This document shows positions 1 to 39,393 of a stretch of DNA of 64,000 nt, piece after piece; the stretch's first letter is position 1, and the number at the start of each line of letters is the position of its first letter. The DNA is from Arabidopsis thaliana (lineage: Eukaryota > Streptophyta > Magnoliopsida > Brassicales > Brassicaceae): positions 17,801,261 to 17,865,260 of the forward strand of contig NC_003074.8 of assembly GCF_000001735.4 (NCBI RefSeq), given 5' to 3'. Made by a program: the position numbers and the translations under genes. The notes under the pieces were generated by a model, which saw only the letters and a list, made by a program, of their open reading frames with translations, ran no database searches and had not been told where the DNA came from.

Positions 1-160
1 TGACATACCACAGTCCCGTCAGTGTCAATTAAAAAAAACCCTGAACCCATTCCTCAGAAATTCAAAATCAATTTCATCGGGTGACACTTGGGGTACTTTG
101 AACTCCCCCACTCACTACCATTGTCGTGATTCTCGGATTATGCTCTAGTTTGATTTCGCC
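1..160 (+). promoter_or_regulatory. Probable ATM 5' untranslated region / promoter edge
   Basis: These bases precede the chosen ATM start. The reading frame of ATG 161 is closed just upstream by TAG at 146-148, so translation cannot extend further without splicing. The same TAG ends in ctctag, which could serve as a splice acceptor for a coding exon outside the window. Published Arabidopsis ATM models, as I recall them, are longer, with an N-terminal PWWP domain. Either reading fits the bases here. Confidence 0.5.
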
Positions 161-27101
<26,941 letters not shown>

Positions 27102-27445
27102 CCAACCTTCTATATGCTTCCAATTTTTTGTCTATGAATAGAGAAATCTTTATGTAAAGTTGAAAAATACTCGGCTGCCAAATTTTGTCTAGCTTAGGAT
27201 GGGAGGAGCAATCTAAAAACGGCTTTTGCGTGGAACAGAACAAATATGTGAAGTAACAAGCTCAAGCCTATAATATATTACTGCTTTTGTGCATTTTGCG
27301 TATTGGCTCATGAAGTAAAATAATTTCACTAGACCCGTATTTTATTATCTTTCAACAAGAAAAAGGTAAAAGAAGCTATGTTTAAACAAGCTTCGAGCTC
27401 TACATTACAGAAGGTAAGTTTATACACATACATAAAGAATCATAT
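27102..27445. other. Convergent 3' intergenic region, ATM / PX gene
   Basis: 344 bases between the ATM stop and the stop of the opposite-strand PX gene. It holds AT-rich 3' UTR sequence for both genes, with taaaataat and aataatata elements that could act as polyadenylation signals. No further gene seen. Confidence 0.6.
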
Positions 27446-30400
27446 TTATAGATCGTTTGTTGGAAGTGAACCCATAAGAATAGTGGTTTCTTTGTCTTGT
27501 TTTGTCTTTCCAAATAAACTTGAGAGGAATCTTAGAGGCAAGACAGATGTAGAATCTGATTTCTTTTCCGATACTTGCAGCTCTCCAGGGTTCTTGTTCG
27601 GCTTTAGTTGTGCTCCGCAATGGCAGTTTGAGAGTCTTGATAAGCATTTCTTGTGGAAAACTGAACCGCATAACCGGCATTTGCTAACCTCGTCTTTCTC
27701 CTAATCATTGCATTCAATATATCTTGGATTAAGCAACATTTGAGTGATAGCGCAATACAGCTATGAACTTTATAAGAAAAGAAAATCCAATGCCATCAAG
27801 GCTATGATCAAATACCGAAAACTGAGAGCAGGAGAAGATGTGTAATATGTTCATTGCAAGTGTAATGTCGATGCTCACCTGAAATGGAAATATTAAAGAG
27901 GATGTGTCGTCACAAGCTTGTCGGGCATTACAGGGAACCCCCACATCGCAACAAACAAGGCACTGTTCTGTAATATGCTCCAGGATTTTCCTCCTAACGG
28001 TCTCCACGATTGCAGGAAGTGCTGCCATTCAAGGGTAAGGAAATAAATAAATTGTTTAACATCAAACAAGTAGCAGCGTGGAAATGACTTGTAAATCAGT
28101 TGCTATTGAGATTTGGAATCTAATTCTAACTTCATTAACTTTGAAGAGCAATTCATCATCGGTAAAGTCAGCATGTGCAAGCATGAGGGAAAGTATGCAT
28201 GATCTTTAAATCTTGGTTCAAGAAAAGAAATTCACCTGCAAATGGCCCTTTGGAGAGATCAATTAGATCTCTCAAAGCAAAAAATTCAGAGCTCTCAAGA
28301 AGGTATCTGCGAGAACTGAGTCCTTTGTAGAGTGTCTTTTGGAATGGGCAGCGTACATATGGAAGCATAATGGTTATTCTTTTCCGGATGCTCATAATAT
28401 GGTTGAGTGCAGGGACTTTTGAGGACAAAAAAGGGTTGACCGCACTGACACAAAGCATAGGCTGCCAAACAAGATTTGTCAGACATCAACCAAATCAAGG
28501 CGAAGTAAAGTTATTGCAAGGAAAGTGTTCTATCTCAGCACTCAGTATCCAAAAACGACAATAAATTACACCAAATATCACTAGACCCAAATTTACCTGC
28601 TCGTGTATGGAGTCTAGATATGATTTTGCCAATTGAGAAACTGGATAACGATTAAAATCCCAATGATGTAACACTGTTGCTGGCAGTACTGCCATGTCAT
28701 TTGTATGGCAGGAAGAACAAAACAAATGACCAGTATATTCGCAAAGCCGAGGCTTACCCCATCCAAGAGCTTTCACAAAGTCTCGCACAAGAGTGGCTCC
28801 ATCATCAAAGTATCTGTGGCATCCAGCGCAAATGTAATGCTGAGCCTCTAGCAACTGCTTTACTGATTTGTGAGGTCGAATATCAACAATGAACGAGATG
28901 GTATTTCCATACGAAGAACTGGTTGTAGCAGCATCGATGGCAGCAGAGCCTGTTGGAGATACTATAGAATCCAACCCCGAAGAATTAGCATATGCATCTT
29001 GAGGGGATAAAAACCTAAGTAACGCATTTGGAAGTGTGGGAAAAAAACGGGACTGGAGAACTGAATTTAAACAATCTTGAATCAGGACAGTCCTTTCAGC
29101 AACAGCATTGGGCGATGTTCCAAATATTTTCCTGGATTCTCTTTCTACAGAGGTCCAAGGTGTAGGAAGCGTCCAGCCTTGATCAGCAAATAAAGATGTC
29201 AAACGACGGTAGAGACTATAAAAATCACGATATCTTCTTTCAATTTCCCACTTGTCTTTCCCACTCCAAACCCTTATGACATACACTGTGTATTCCTTCA
29301 CCCCAACCAATCTTTCACTCAGCGAAACATCACCTTTTTTTTGCTTTACACCGACAACTTCAACCCTATCAATCCTAAATCGCTGGGAAACTGTTGGAGA
29401 TGAATCATCTAGACCAGACGTTGTAGCAGTTTGCCCCCCATCCCTGTTAGGCAGAGAGAGCTGTAGTTGGAACATCTTGTCATTCTTAGAAAACCTTACC
29501 CCAGATGATTCACCAGAGTCGAGCAGTATTTCTTCCATATCATGAACAAAATCATCATAGAAGTCATTTAGCTCAGTGTTCTCCTTCTGCAAGATGAGTA
29601 ATCCAAAACCATAAAACTTCATTCAAAAATAAAAGAATCAAAAGGAGATATAGTAGAATCCACTAAGTTTACAGATTGCAGGAACCGTCCCTCTTAATGA
29701 ACAATTGACTTATAATGGTGATAGTAACACAACAGTAGTAGAACAGTTAAACCCTCAGATTTCCACTGTTTAGATGTGAGAGGAGCATCATAAATTGAAA
29801 TGCACTGTTTTCCCAGAGAAGCATGGAAATCTAACAGACTTGGACATAACCCAAGGACAATACAAGCAGAGTTGACAGGCAGAAAAAAATAACGTTAATA
29901 ATGTTTCATATATTAAGTAGCTGACCTTAGGTTGTGTGTAAGTGACTTTTGAGGCATTTGTTACAGGATGAGAATCTCTAGATGATGGCATATCAGAGTT
30001 CTGAGATGCCAACAACGGTTCTGAGGTGCATTCCCCAAATGGATTTGACTGTTTTCCATCCTCAGATGATTCATGAAGTAGTCCAGAAGAAACATCGTCA
30101 TCAAGGTCGCAAACCCCACCTGAAGAATCTTCAATACCTAACTCAGTTGGTGTAATATCTAGGACATCATCAGCGCTACAAGATTGAAGGTTATTCATGA
30201 CTACAGGTCTATCTTCAGTTTGACTGTTGCCAAGACAACTGCCCCGAAGAGGCTCATCTGTTACCAGTGATTGACGAACCACCAAGGTTTTAACTTCAGC
30301 GCTCAGGTCACCAAAATCTCTAGATCTAATATCTTCAATATTTGCACTGAAGTCACCTACATCTGGAGCATGTCTAGTGCTCACAGTTACATTTTCATGT

Positions 30401-31128
30401 TCTTCCCCTTTTTCTGCTTGAACTACATCTGGAAGCTTTTGTAAAGCTACAGAGAATAAATCTGTGGATGTCCCTTCACTTTCAGTACACCCTTTATCAC
30501 GCTTCTCAAACCCGCTGAAGTCAAATTGAGTGTCAACAAGTTCAGTGGCTTCAAGCTCAAACTCATCCCAATCATTTGTACCAAAGGCAGTGGAAGAATT
30601 GATGAGAAATGGATTATCGTTCTCATCTTTAGCCTCCTTTTGAAACTGTAAATTCCGTGAAACATAATTACGAGAATGATCACCTGAATCACTAAGCGAG
30701 TCATCACCATCAGAATGTTCATCATCATCTATGGAACTTCCATCTTCTCTATCTATACCACTATCTTTTTCAATTGTAGCTCCACCATCCATCAAATCAC
30801 CACACATATCGATGTTCACATTCCCGGTGTTTAACCCGGGCGCACTACTACTTCTACCATTACAAGAGCCGCCCTCATCGAAGAAATGGATACCTCGATC
30901 ACCTAATCGTGACATATCCAAAGAAGAGAGCTTAACTAGACTTGGTCCCAAGCTAAAATTCTCAAATTCGGAATCCTGAAACGGTCCAGTAGAGCTACAC
31001 ATACTCGGCGTTCCCAAAGCCGAATTCGCACTACAATACCGCTCAAACTCTGATTCACCACAAGACGAGTAATGTAACGACGAACCTGGCGAATCAACTC
31101 TCGATGATTCCTCCTCTCCATTGATCAT
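27446..31128 (-). CDS. PX domain plus Rubicon-homology zinc-binding protein
   Basis: Five coding exons on the minus strand: 31128-29926, 29586-28597, 28461-28236, 28021-27879, 27700-27446. All introns are GT-AG; the product is 938 aa. Residues 1-400 are acidic, serine-rich and probably disordered. Residues about 470-597 form a phosphoinositide-binding PX domain (FRIDRVEVVG, the RRYRDF basic motif near 518, and a C-terminal helix ending RFLSPQ). Residues about 650-900 are a Rubicon-homology (DUF4206-type) cysteine-rich region: YICAGCHRYF, CSSCH, then CRLCGSVFHKKC in the last exon. Related PX/RH proteins act at endosomal or autophagic membranes, so a membrane-trafficking role is inferred. Start is MINGEEESS; an in-frame upstream ATG at 31182 is not needed. 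I recall the Arabidopsis locus as AT3G48195. Confidence 0.93.
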
Positions 31129-31688
31129 TTGAAACCAAAACCAAAACCGAATCAACCGGAAATAAAACAGTAAATTATACAAAACCGATCGATGGATAAC
31201 GAACGGAGACGGATTCTCACACCAATTGATGAAGATCCAAGCACGCCAAAATCCCCAATCGGGTTTTGAAAATTGAAATTGATCGAGCCAAGTACTTGAG
31301 AAAGAAGAAGCAACTTGGAGAACAACTGAGATTTAGGTGCACGATAAGAGCTGGACGATGCGTAGATTAGCTTCGTCTATATGCTTGGAGCTTCTTCGTC
31401 TCCTTCGAATTGAATTTTCTCGGAGCCAAACAAGACCAGGCTTAGGAATCATGTAAGCAGGATTGACACAAGACGATTTCTGAAAATTTCAACTATTTCT
31501 TTAATCAATTTTAGAGGAAATATGTAAATATATTACTTTTAATAGATGATAATGTAAATTACAATTTACTTATCAAGCCCTCATACTTCATATCAATACC
31601 TTCTAAACCCCATTATTTATTAAATATCACAAAGTAGTCCTTACGTCGAATAGAGAGTAAATACAGAGAGCATGATGACCATTTTTTC
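31129..31688. other. Promoter / 5' region of PX gene and 3' flank of membrane protein gene
   Basis: 560 bases between two minus-strand genes. Up to about 31,470 it is pyrimidine/purine-mixed sequence that probably includes the PX gene's 5' UTR. The rest is AT-rich, with no ORF of note. No other gene seen. Confidence 0.5.
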
Positions 31689-34600
31689 TTACTTTGAAGC
31701 AAAAATGGCCTCTAAATCTTTGTAAAGTCCCTTAGGTCTGGATTTGTAATCTGCAGATGATTCCTTAGAAGAGCTTCCACTTGTCTTTGTTCCCCAAATA
31801 CTACTGCTCCAACCGCTTTTGCTACACGAAGGATCACTAGGAACCTTACTATTGCTCCTATCTCTTGTGAAGCTAGACTTTGCCATTTCTCTAATCTGTT
31901 TCAACCATGGCTTGTCCAAGCTACCCGAGCTTCGGCTTCCGGAAGAATTTCTATACCTGAATTCTGGGGTTGTGCCTCCATTGCTGCTGCTTCGTGCTTC
32001 TAGTTGAGCCACGGGGATCTTGTTCTTGATCATTTTCTGAGGTAGGATTAACGCGGCAAGTCCAATGATAAACATCTTAAGACCACTCAAGAAAGATCTG
32101 TTGATTTGGTCTAACCGCTTTGTTTGTTTGTACAATGAGTACCATTCGTTGCACATCAGCATAATGAATCCAATCAAGAACAATACGACCATGAATATCC
32201 CGAGTTTCTTTCCGCTTGCCTCGGGAAAGTCTTTCGCCAAGAGCATTAGACATGAGGCGAATACGCCGACTTGACATGCTATAGAGATGATCTCTACAAG
32301 CTGTACCTTTTTCTTGATGAATGGCTTCTTCAGAAGAAGGAAAAACAGCTGAAAGGAAGTGATGCTCAACAAGACCACTATCGGAGTTTTCGCAGTTTCA
32401 TTGTCAAGGAAAGCACCAGCAATAATCCCCAAACACACCCTCTTCACAGTTTCGAGAAATGTGTAGTAAATTCTAAGGATTCCAAAGAGTTTCTGTATGC
32501 AAGGAGCTTCAGCATCTTCGTTTTCATCATCTGATGCGATGATCCGATCATCTTGTTGCTTGAGTGGATTGCTTCCTGAAATCTGTGTGAGCATGTACTT
32601 TGGTGGACCCCTTAAATCTTCGAAAACTGGACCTAACCTAGTTAGATAGACAGAGTTCTCTGTTTTCCATGTCCATTGGCCTCTTTTACCAGGACCAAGG
32701 GTCACTCGGATGAGTTCTTGGTACCAGTGGAAAGTTTGGCCTTCTTGATGAATCTCTTTATACTGTAACAACTTCCCAAACGTTATCCCGACCGAGAGGA
32801 AGAGAAACAATGCCAGAAGCAGAATAGCTACCACGCAAAGCACAAGGATACCAACAATGACACTGGCTTCTGCAGCTCCTTGGTGTTTAAAATAGCCTGA
32901 CAAAGAGAGAATTTAGCGTATGTGTTCAAATTTAAAGATATTCTCAAGGCTGGTAATAAGAATACCTTGTATAAGGCTCCTTGCAGCTTTGCAGATTGAA
33001 GGTAAGGCGAGAATGAGAAGAAACAGCTCGAATCTTGGGAAGACAAACGCACCAAAACTCCTCTTCTTCTCACTGTGTGCTTTCTTGAACTTCAGTATCA
33101 GAGAGAGGACTATATGCAGTAGTACCAAACTTCCTCCAATTATAGCTATCCAAAACATGATCCTATTGAAATCTCTCCACCTACAGGAAAGCGAAAAACT
33201 CGAATATTTATGGCTTCTTCTTAATTAGATTAAAAGTAAGCAACAAATGCTGCAATAAAATCTTCACAAAATTTTCTATAGAAAGAAGTATAGACTTGGA
33301 TTATAGTGACTTACACTGTTGAATGTGGTAGGCCAAGAACGTGTTCTGCTTCTGGCTTAAGATTTGAAGTCTGTAAACACTCATACAGTATTAAAACATG
33401 ATCAAAAGAATACAAAATACAGGGAAGAAAAAAACGTTTCTTTTGACCTCAAAGAATAATCTGTACTCCATTGCGGTGAGTGGCAATCCGAATACTGACT
33501 CCGCGTTGGTTGATGTCTTAAGATTAATCATGTTGTTATGAGTTTTAGAAATGAAGGAGTGTGGACCAATGTAAGGACTTGTGGCCACCATGATCTGTTC
33601 CTTGATCTTAGTTTCCCATGGGAGAGGAAAATAAGGGATTATCCACTGAATCCCTCTCACAAGTTCATAGTAATCAACAGGCAATGTCACCGGTAGCCAT
33701 CTCGTGAGTGCAAAAAACTGAATGTGACAGGCAGTTCTCTGCATTAGAACCACAAAGCACACAATACCATTTGATTAATTATGTAACTTGCAGGAAAAAC
33801 AAAGGCAATATATATGTAGCTTTATAAAGGAGTAAAAACTCATACAAAAAGGTTCCTCGTGGGGTCTGATATCAGATAAGGAGATGGTCTTGGGAATGCG
33901 CCAAGAGAATAAAGGCTTGTGGTTGAAAGAGTGAGGAGTCCCGCAACGAAAGACGTCACCAAGAAAATGTAAGTTGTTACCCAAGAAATCACAGAAGATA
34001 TCATAGGCACAGAATCTGCAATTAAGTACAAGATATGAAAAACATTAGAAGAAGCAGAGAAACAGAATTACAGTACTTGATAACACATATAATTTGGTTG
34101 AAACACTTACAATGTTTCACTTTTAGGATATTGGATGCAAGATTTTTGTTTCCCGCGACATCCTGAGTAACATTTTCAGGAATCTTAATAGAAAGTGTAC
34201 TGGTGTTGGCTTTTACATATACAATGTATATGCTTCCACTCAGTTCCTCAAAGCTGGCAATTTGTGGAAAACAAAAGAAGCAAAAAGTCTTATGTAAATC
34301 ACTTAGCATCAAAATCAAGAAGTTAGAAGACACACAAGACCACTAACCTATCAAGATATCCACCTGAGATTGATACAAATGAGGAGTTAAACCCAAACAC
34401 TGGCTTCATGAATTTGATCCAGACAGGGATGGTGTGCTTTCTTGTCCTCATACCAGATGTTGTGTTCAATATAACATGAGGTCTCTCGGTATCTAAGATC
34501 ATGCGGATACATGTTTCATTCAAAGAGAGAACCAAAACAAGAATCTAGAAACAAAAATGTGTAACTTACTCACCATAAAGAAAAGTGAGTGGTGCAGTTG

Positions 34601-36111
34601 GAGATGCAGGTGTCCCATGTCTGCTTCTAATTGAATTCGAGTCAAGGGTCACCGTGACTATTGCACGCCGTGATGTATTTGTGACCTGAGAACAAAAGAG
34701 TTTGAATATTACATTCAAAGATTAACATGAAACGAAATATAACGATAGCACAAAACATCCTTAATAACAGCAGCAGAAGCACAAACCATAAACGCGAAAC
34801 GGCGATTCCCGTTGGTATTTCCGTCGATAGGAAGCAAATCACCTTGGTTTGTGTTTAGTCGTCTGAGAATTTCAGCCGAAGAATTCAGTACCGGTTCAGA
34901 GAAATACAAGTAAACATTCAACTTGTTGTTATCATTGGTTGCCTGCACCGTCCTAGTTTGGTTGTTTAGCTTAAGTAACTTCTCTGGTACATGAGTTCGT
35001 AGATTGACTAAAACATTTCTTCTATCTAGATACCAAGAAAGTTCAAAATCAATATCCGTTAAAGCTGTTGACCTTAAACAAAACCAGGGTAAAGATACTC
35101 ACCAAAATGGACAAAGAAACGCGAACCCAAAGCTCTTTTAAAATTGTTACCAGCTATATCAGAACAAACACTCTTATTCATCACCAACACAATCCTTCCA
35201 TATTGAGCATCAGGAGATAATCCCACAAGCAGTGAATATCTAAGATATTGGTCAAGAACGGTAAATGAAGACGGTATAACTTGGCCAGCACCATAGACAA
35301 GAAGCTGTTACATAATTTGAAACATTGTCAAGAGTATAAAACCTAAGATGAAAAAACTTAAAAGATTGTGATTGATGTAAATAAGGTTACGTACTCACGT
35401 CGCAGGAATTCACAGATGAACAGCCGAATCCTCCTCTACCAACACATGGCTCAGTAAAAGTAATATTAACAGACACGTTTTGTGCACTTGTAAATGGCAT
35501 TGATGCAGTCACAAAGGCTGTAGGAGAAACCGTATCTGCATACACAATTTTACACGAAAGACAGTTTTGATCAATGCTAGACAAGAAAATCCAGGAAGAG
35601 ACTCAAAGAGGTATAAGAATAGTTTCTTTACCAACAGTCCAATTATAGTGATTGCAGCCAAATCCATGCATCCTATTTGCGCAAACCTCAAGTGTATGAT
35701 CTCCATCTAGCAACTTCGAGTAAGAAACTTTTCTTTGATGGCAGTCCAAACTAATACGGTCATCTAGCTGCACAGAACACAATCCTTTTTCATCAACATG
35801 TGTGACACAACTCCATGAAAATTCTCAAATAATGCAAATCATATCATGTCAAAACACAAGCTTTTTGATTTCACTAATATAAAAAAAAAAAAAAAAACCT
35901 TGCAACGGAATTTGCAGCTTGAACAAGTTCTGTTTCCATCCTCAAAAGCAAGAAAGGAAAATTTGGCTGAAGTAAATCTAGAAGTAGTAGGAGGTGCTTT
36001 CAAGAACTTCACAGAGAGCTCTGAACCATAACAGTAATGAAACCTGAAACACAAAGGGGAAGAGACAACCCAGAAAAGCAGAAGAAGCCATGAAGTTTTA
36101 AGCAGACCCAT
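31689..36111 (-). CDS. Large secretory-pathway multi-pass membrane protein
   Basis: Thirteen exons on the minus strand: 36111-35899, 35767-35632, 35535-35399, 35304-35103, 35025-34787, 34685-34574, 34492-34348, 34253-34111, 34015-33846, 33738-33448, 33370-33315, 33180-32966, 32896-31689. All introns are GT-AG and the frame closes at 1,088 aa. The start MGLLKTSWLLLLFWVVSS is a signal peptide. Residues about 30-440 are a lumenal/extracellular region with a cysteine-rich N terminus (CSSCKFRC, DGDHTLEVCANR) and repeated beta-rich, bacterial-Ig-like segments (TVSPTAFVTASMPFTSA, TERPHVIL). Residues about 443-960 hold roughly nine hydrophobic helices: one at about 450, two at about 620-680, and about six in the last exon. 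The C-terminal tail is serine-rich and basic. I recall it as AT3G48200; function unknown. Confidence 0.93.
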
Positions 36112-37320
36112 TTCTCAAACAAAATGCAGATGAAACTCTTTATGATGCAATCATTCATACAGAGAATAAAGTTATAAGCAAATCACAGCGATGGGCTACA
36201 CTGGGATTATTCTGGACAAAGTAGAAGAAGACATTGTAGAGATAATGTGTTGGTGAAGAGGAAAAAGAGGGAGAGGCAGAGGATTAAAACAAGATGGGTA
36301 CTAGCTTCTGTGGTCTGTGATGGCTGTGGAAGAGAGATAACGGATAGTATATGCATGAGAGCGATGGGAGATACAGTCATTGAAAGATAAAAAGACAGAG
36401 ACTAATCCCAGAAACAGACAAACTCTGGAAGAATTTATTATTATTCCAGGACTGTCTATTATATATTTGTTTACCAAAATTTCAAAAAACAACATTGGGA
36501 ATATCTAGTTTAATCTTCTCGTAACCCTTTTGCAATGAACACAGGAAAAAAGCTTCTTAAGCTAAGCTAAAAGTGGAACAACAAGTCAACACAACACACA
36601 CGACTAAACAAGAGACAAGTCTTTCGATGATTTAGAAGTTCTTTAGGGACATCAATACCAGAGTTTTGTTTTGTGCTGCTAAATGGTACTAAAAGAAACC
36701 AACAAGAAGCATTAAAGTTTCTTCCTTTTAGTTAACATTCAATACACATGGGACCATCGTATCAATGATGAGACTTTCAGTGAAAGATGAGAAAGATCAT
36801 AATAGTTATTACAAAACAAAGAGACCCAATCTGTAATATCATGTTTACCTCTCACATCCCAAGTATTAAGAATAGTACCATTGTTTGAAAGAAGTCCTTG
36901 AAGACATATCCATCATGAGAATCATTCTCACTCAAAAATGCTTCTCAAGAAGACGGACTCCATTGACGCATATTTCTCCAAGGACATCGTTCGAAAACAA
37001 TGATACATGGTAATGAAGATTTTACCAATTTATACACTCCATAAATCAGCCTTAATCCTTCACCAAAGCCCCAATTTTATGCAATTGAAGCTGTAAAATC
37101 GACAGAGCTTGATTGAATTTTGCATCACTCGTTAAACATTATCAAAATTTCCTAGTTCTCTGTTTTCAGATAAGAGGTAAAACGAAGACGACGTAATTTA
37201 TAGCTTTAAATAGATCACGTGAGCAGCACGTGAATCTTATCTAAATCTCTCACACACTTTCTGCTCTGATCACGTGTTACAATTTTTTTTTTTTCACGAA
37301 GTGTAAGCTTTATATATCAT
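36112..37320. promoter_or_regulatory. Upstream region of the membrane protein gene with G-box cluster
   Basis: No gene seen. The first few hundred bases probably contain the 5' UTR and promoter of the minus-strand membrane protein gene. At 37216-37221, 37227-37232 and 37271-37276 there are three CACGTG palindromes (G-boxes, the core bound by bZIP/bHLH factors). They lie about 1.1 kb upstream of the start, so their target is uncertain. Confidence 0.45.
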
Positions 37321-37324
37321 TGAA

Positions 37325-38420
37325 AGGAACCATACATTGGAATGCCAAACTCTTGTTTAGCCAAACACATAGCTACTCGATTACATATCTGTGATTTGCA
37401 TTGTGAAATTCTTAATAATCTCAAACCACATAAGAGAGTAGTTCAAACACTACATGAGATACCAATAGTGTTTCAGCTTGTTGTTCTTACGAGAAAGGGG
37501 CACATGAAAATCTACCATAGGCTTGAAAACATTTCAACAACCGGTGGTGTTCAAGAGAGATTAACTCAATATCTCCGGTTTCAACCCACTATAACACTGC
37601 ATTCCATCTGTTTTTTGCCAAAATATGAAACTAAGCCTTGAAACAATCTTAGCAAGGTCAAAAGAAATGGATCAAACTAAGAAGGATCTAAGAGATAGAG
37701 GAGATTTATCAGAAAGTTCAAGCAGAAAATAAAATACTAAGAGAGGACAAATAGAATCTCTCACTTAACCTCCATCCTAGGAACCTTTACACTTCGCGAC
37801 ACAGCGGAGCCATGAGTGCAATCCAGTCAATCCTAAAATCTGCAAGAGTCTCAACTACTAAAATCCTAAAGCTTGAAGGAAAGGTAACCCCAAACAAGCC
37901 AAAGATCGAATACTAAGAACTTAGAAATACACAAGTGGCCGAGTCCAAACTAATTCCGAAGTTACAAAACGCATCCTTAAACTACTGAAAGAAACAGACT
38001 CTTTCTTTATTCATTCACTATGTCACAGACGGAAGATCTAGACATCGCGTCAATACAGAAATACGAATTGAAGGGGAGTCCAGAGGAAGCCTTTGAGACC
38101 TTCGAGAAGGATCATTTTCACAAGCAACAGAAACCAAAGCATAGTCGGTATGAAACCGGTATTAAACTAGAATAAACAGGGCCAAGGCAACACTTCCAGA
38201 TCTAAGCATCCTCGAATGTTCTATGAGATGCTAATTAAAGTAGGAGCAACAGCTCCACATCTAATGACGATGGCCGCTGAAAACGGAGAAATCAACGGTA
38301 CGACAAAGCACGACATGGATAAACCGTGAAAGAAGCGCCAAAAAACGGCGACGACGAAGGCCAACGAGACGACGATAAAACTTCAATCTTCAAAAAATGT
38401 TGAAAAAAGCATAAATACTC
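37325..38420 (-). mobile_element. Possible degenerate LINE (non-LTR retrotransposon) remnant
   Basis: On the minus strand, about 37330-37450 reads ..LLRISQCKSQICNRVAMCLAK... This resembles the NRVAHxLAK end motif of the RNase H domain found at the C terminus of plant LINE polyproteins. Stops lie just upstream. The flanking sequence to about 38420 has a different base composition (fewer A/T runs, CGACGACG-type stretches), as expected of a decayed element. The boundaries are guesses. Confidence 0.3.
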
Positions 38421-38689
38421 AAAAAATGCTGAAAAAGCATCAACTTTGACTCGGATGAAATTATAGGTTAGTTTTTATTGATTTACTAATTTTTGTTGAC
38501 ATATCATTTTAATCTCAAATTTTTGTTGATTTTGTCTAAATAGATACGTCATTAAATTAATTAATATTATAAATTAGCGGGACATATATCATGTTATGTT
38601 CGTTATGTACGATCAAAATATTAAAATGGAAAAATGAGCAAAAATCAACAAAAATTGAAAATATAATTCTTTACTTTTTTTTTGTCGGA

Positions 38690-39060
38690 ATATAATTCTT
38701 TACTATATATTGCATATGGTTTATTTCTTTTTTAAGAAGATCAACTTTCTTTATAAGAATAAATATTAAACACTAAGTAGGTTACGACTATGAAAAGTAA
38801 TTTCTCTTATTTATTTTATAATTTAAGAACTATTTCGAAAATAAATCTCATATATAGACATCAATTTCAGAAAAAATTGTATTTTGAAACAACACACCAA
38901 TCTAAATGTAAAATTATTTATTTTTAAAAATATGATTTTGGAAAAAATTATTATTAATCCTAAAATATCAAAATTCAGGTTGTTATCAAAAAGTAATTAA
39001 TAATTTTTAAAAATATGATTAATTTTATGGTCTAGAGTGTATCTAAAATTAAGTAGTTTA
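38690..39060. repeat. Diverged duplicate, copy 1 (upstream of first peptide gene)
   Basis: This stretch shares an ordered series of matches with 43770-44150: tatattgcatatgrttt, a poly-T/aagatcaa(a)ctttt block, gtaggttacgactatgaaaa versus gtaggttagggcctacgaaaa, and cctaaaatatcaaaattcag versus cttaaaatatcaaaatttta. Both copies lie several hundred bases upstream of a six-cysteine peptide gene in the same orientation. Confidence 0.55.
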
Positions 39061-39316
39061 TATTTTGTTTAAGTAAAATAATAAGTTTGGTACTTTTTAA
39101 ATAGTTTTATCAATATATTAATTATACAATAAAAATAAAATCAAAGGAAAACTTCTTTTTTTTTTTTGTTTTTTGAGCAAATCAAAGTAAATCTTAATTC
39201 AAGGAAAGTCAAAGTTAAAATAGTGCACAAGTGGTCTGGTTTGACCAACAAATAGTGTTTCTGAATTGAACATATATACCAAATCAAGATTTGGTTTGGA
39301 CATAATTTCATATGTG

Positions 39317-39327
39317 TATTTATATAG
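39317..39327 (+). promoter_or_regulatory. Candidate TATA box of first six-cysteine peptide gene
   Basis: tatttatatag lies about 70 bases before ATG 39394. A second TATA-like run (tatatataataa, 39368-39380) is only about 15-25 bases from the ATG and is probably too close. Confidence 0.4.
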
Positions 39328-39393
39328 ACATACATTGGTTTAGTAGAACATATACATAATCTTTTACATATATATAATAAAAAGACTTGAGAA

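Noticed and set aside
37342..37641. 99-codon plus-strand frame
   Set aside because: The opposite strand gives a better, though weak, RNase H-like reading of a LINE relic; the plus frame shows no motif.
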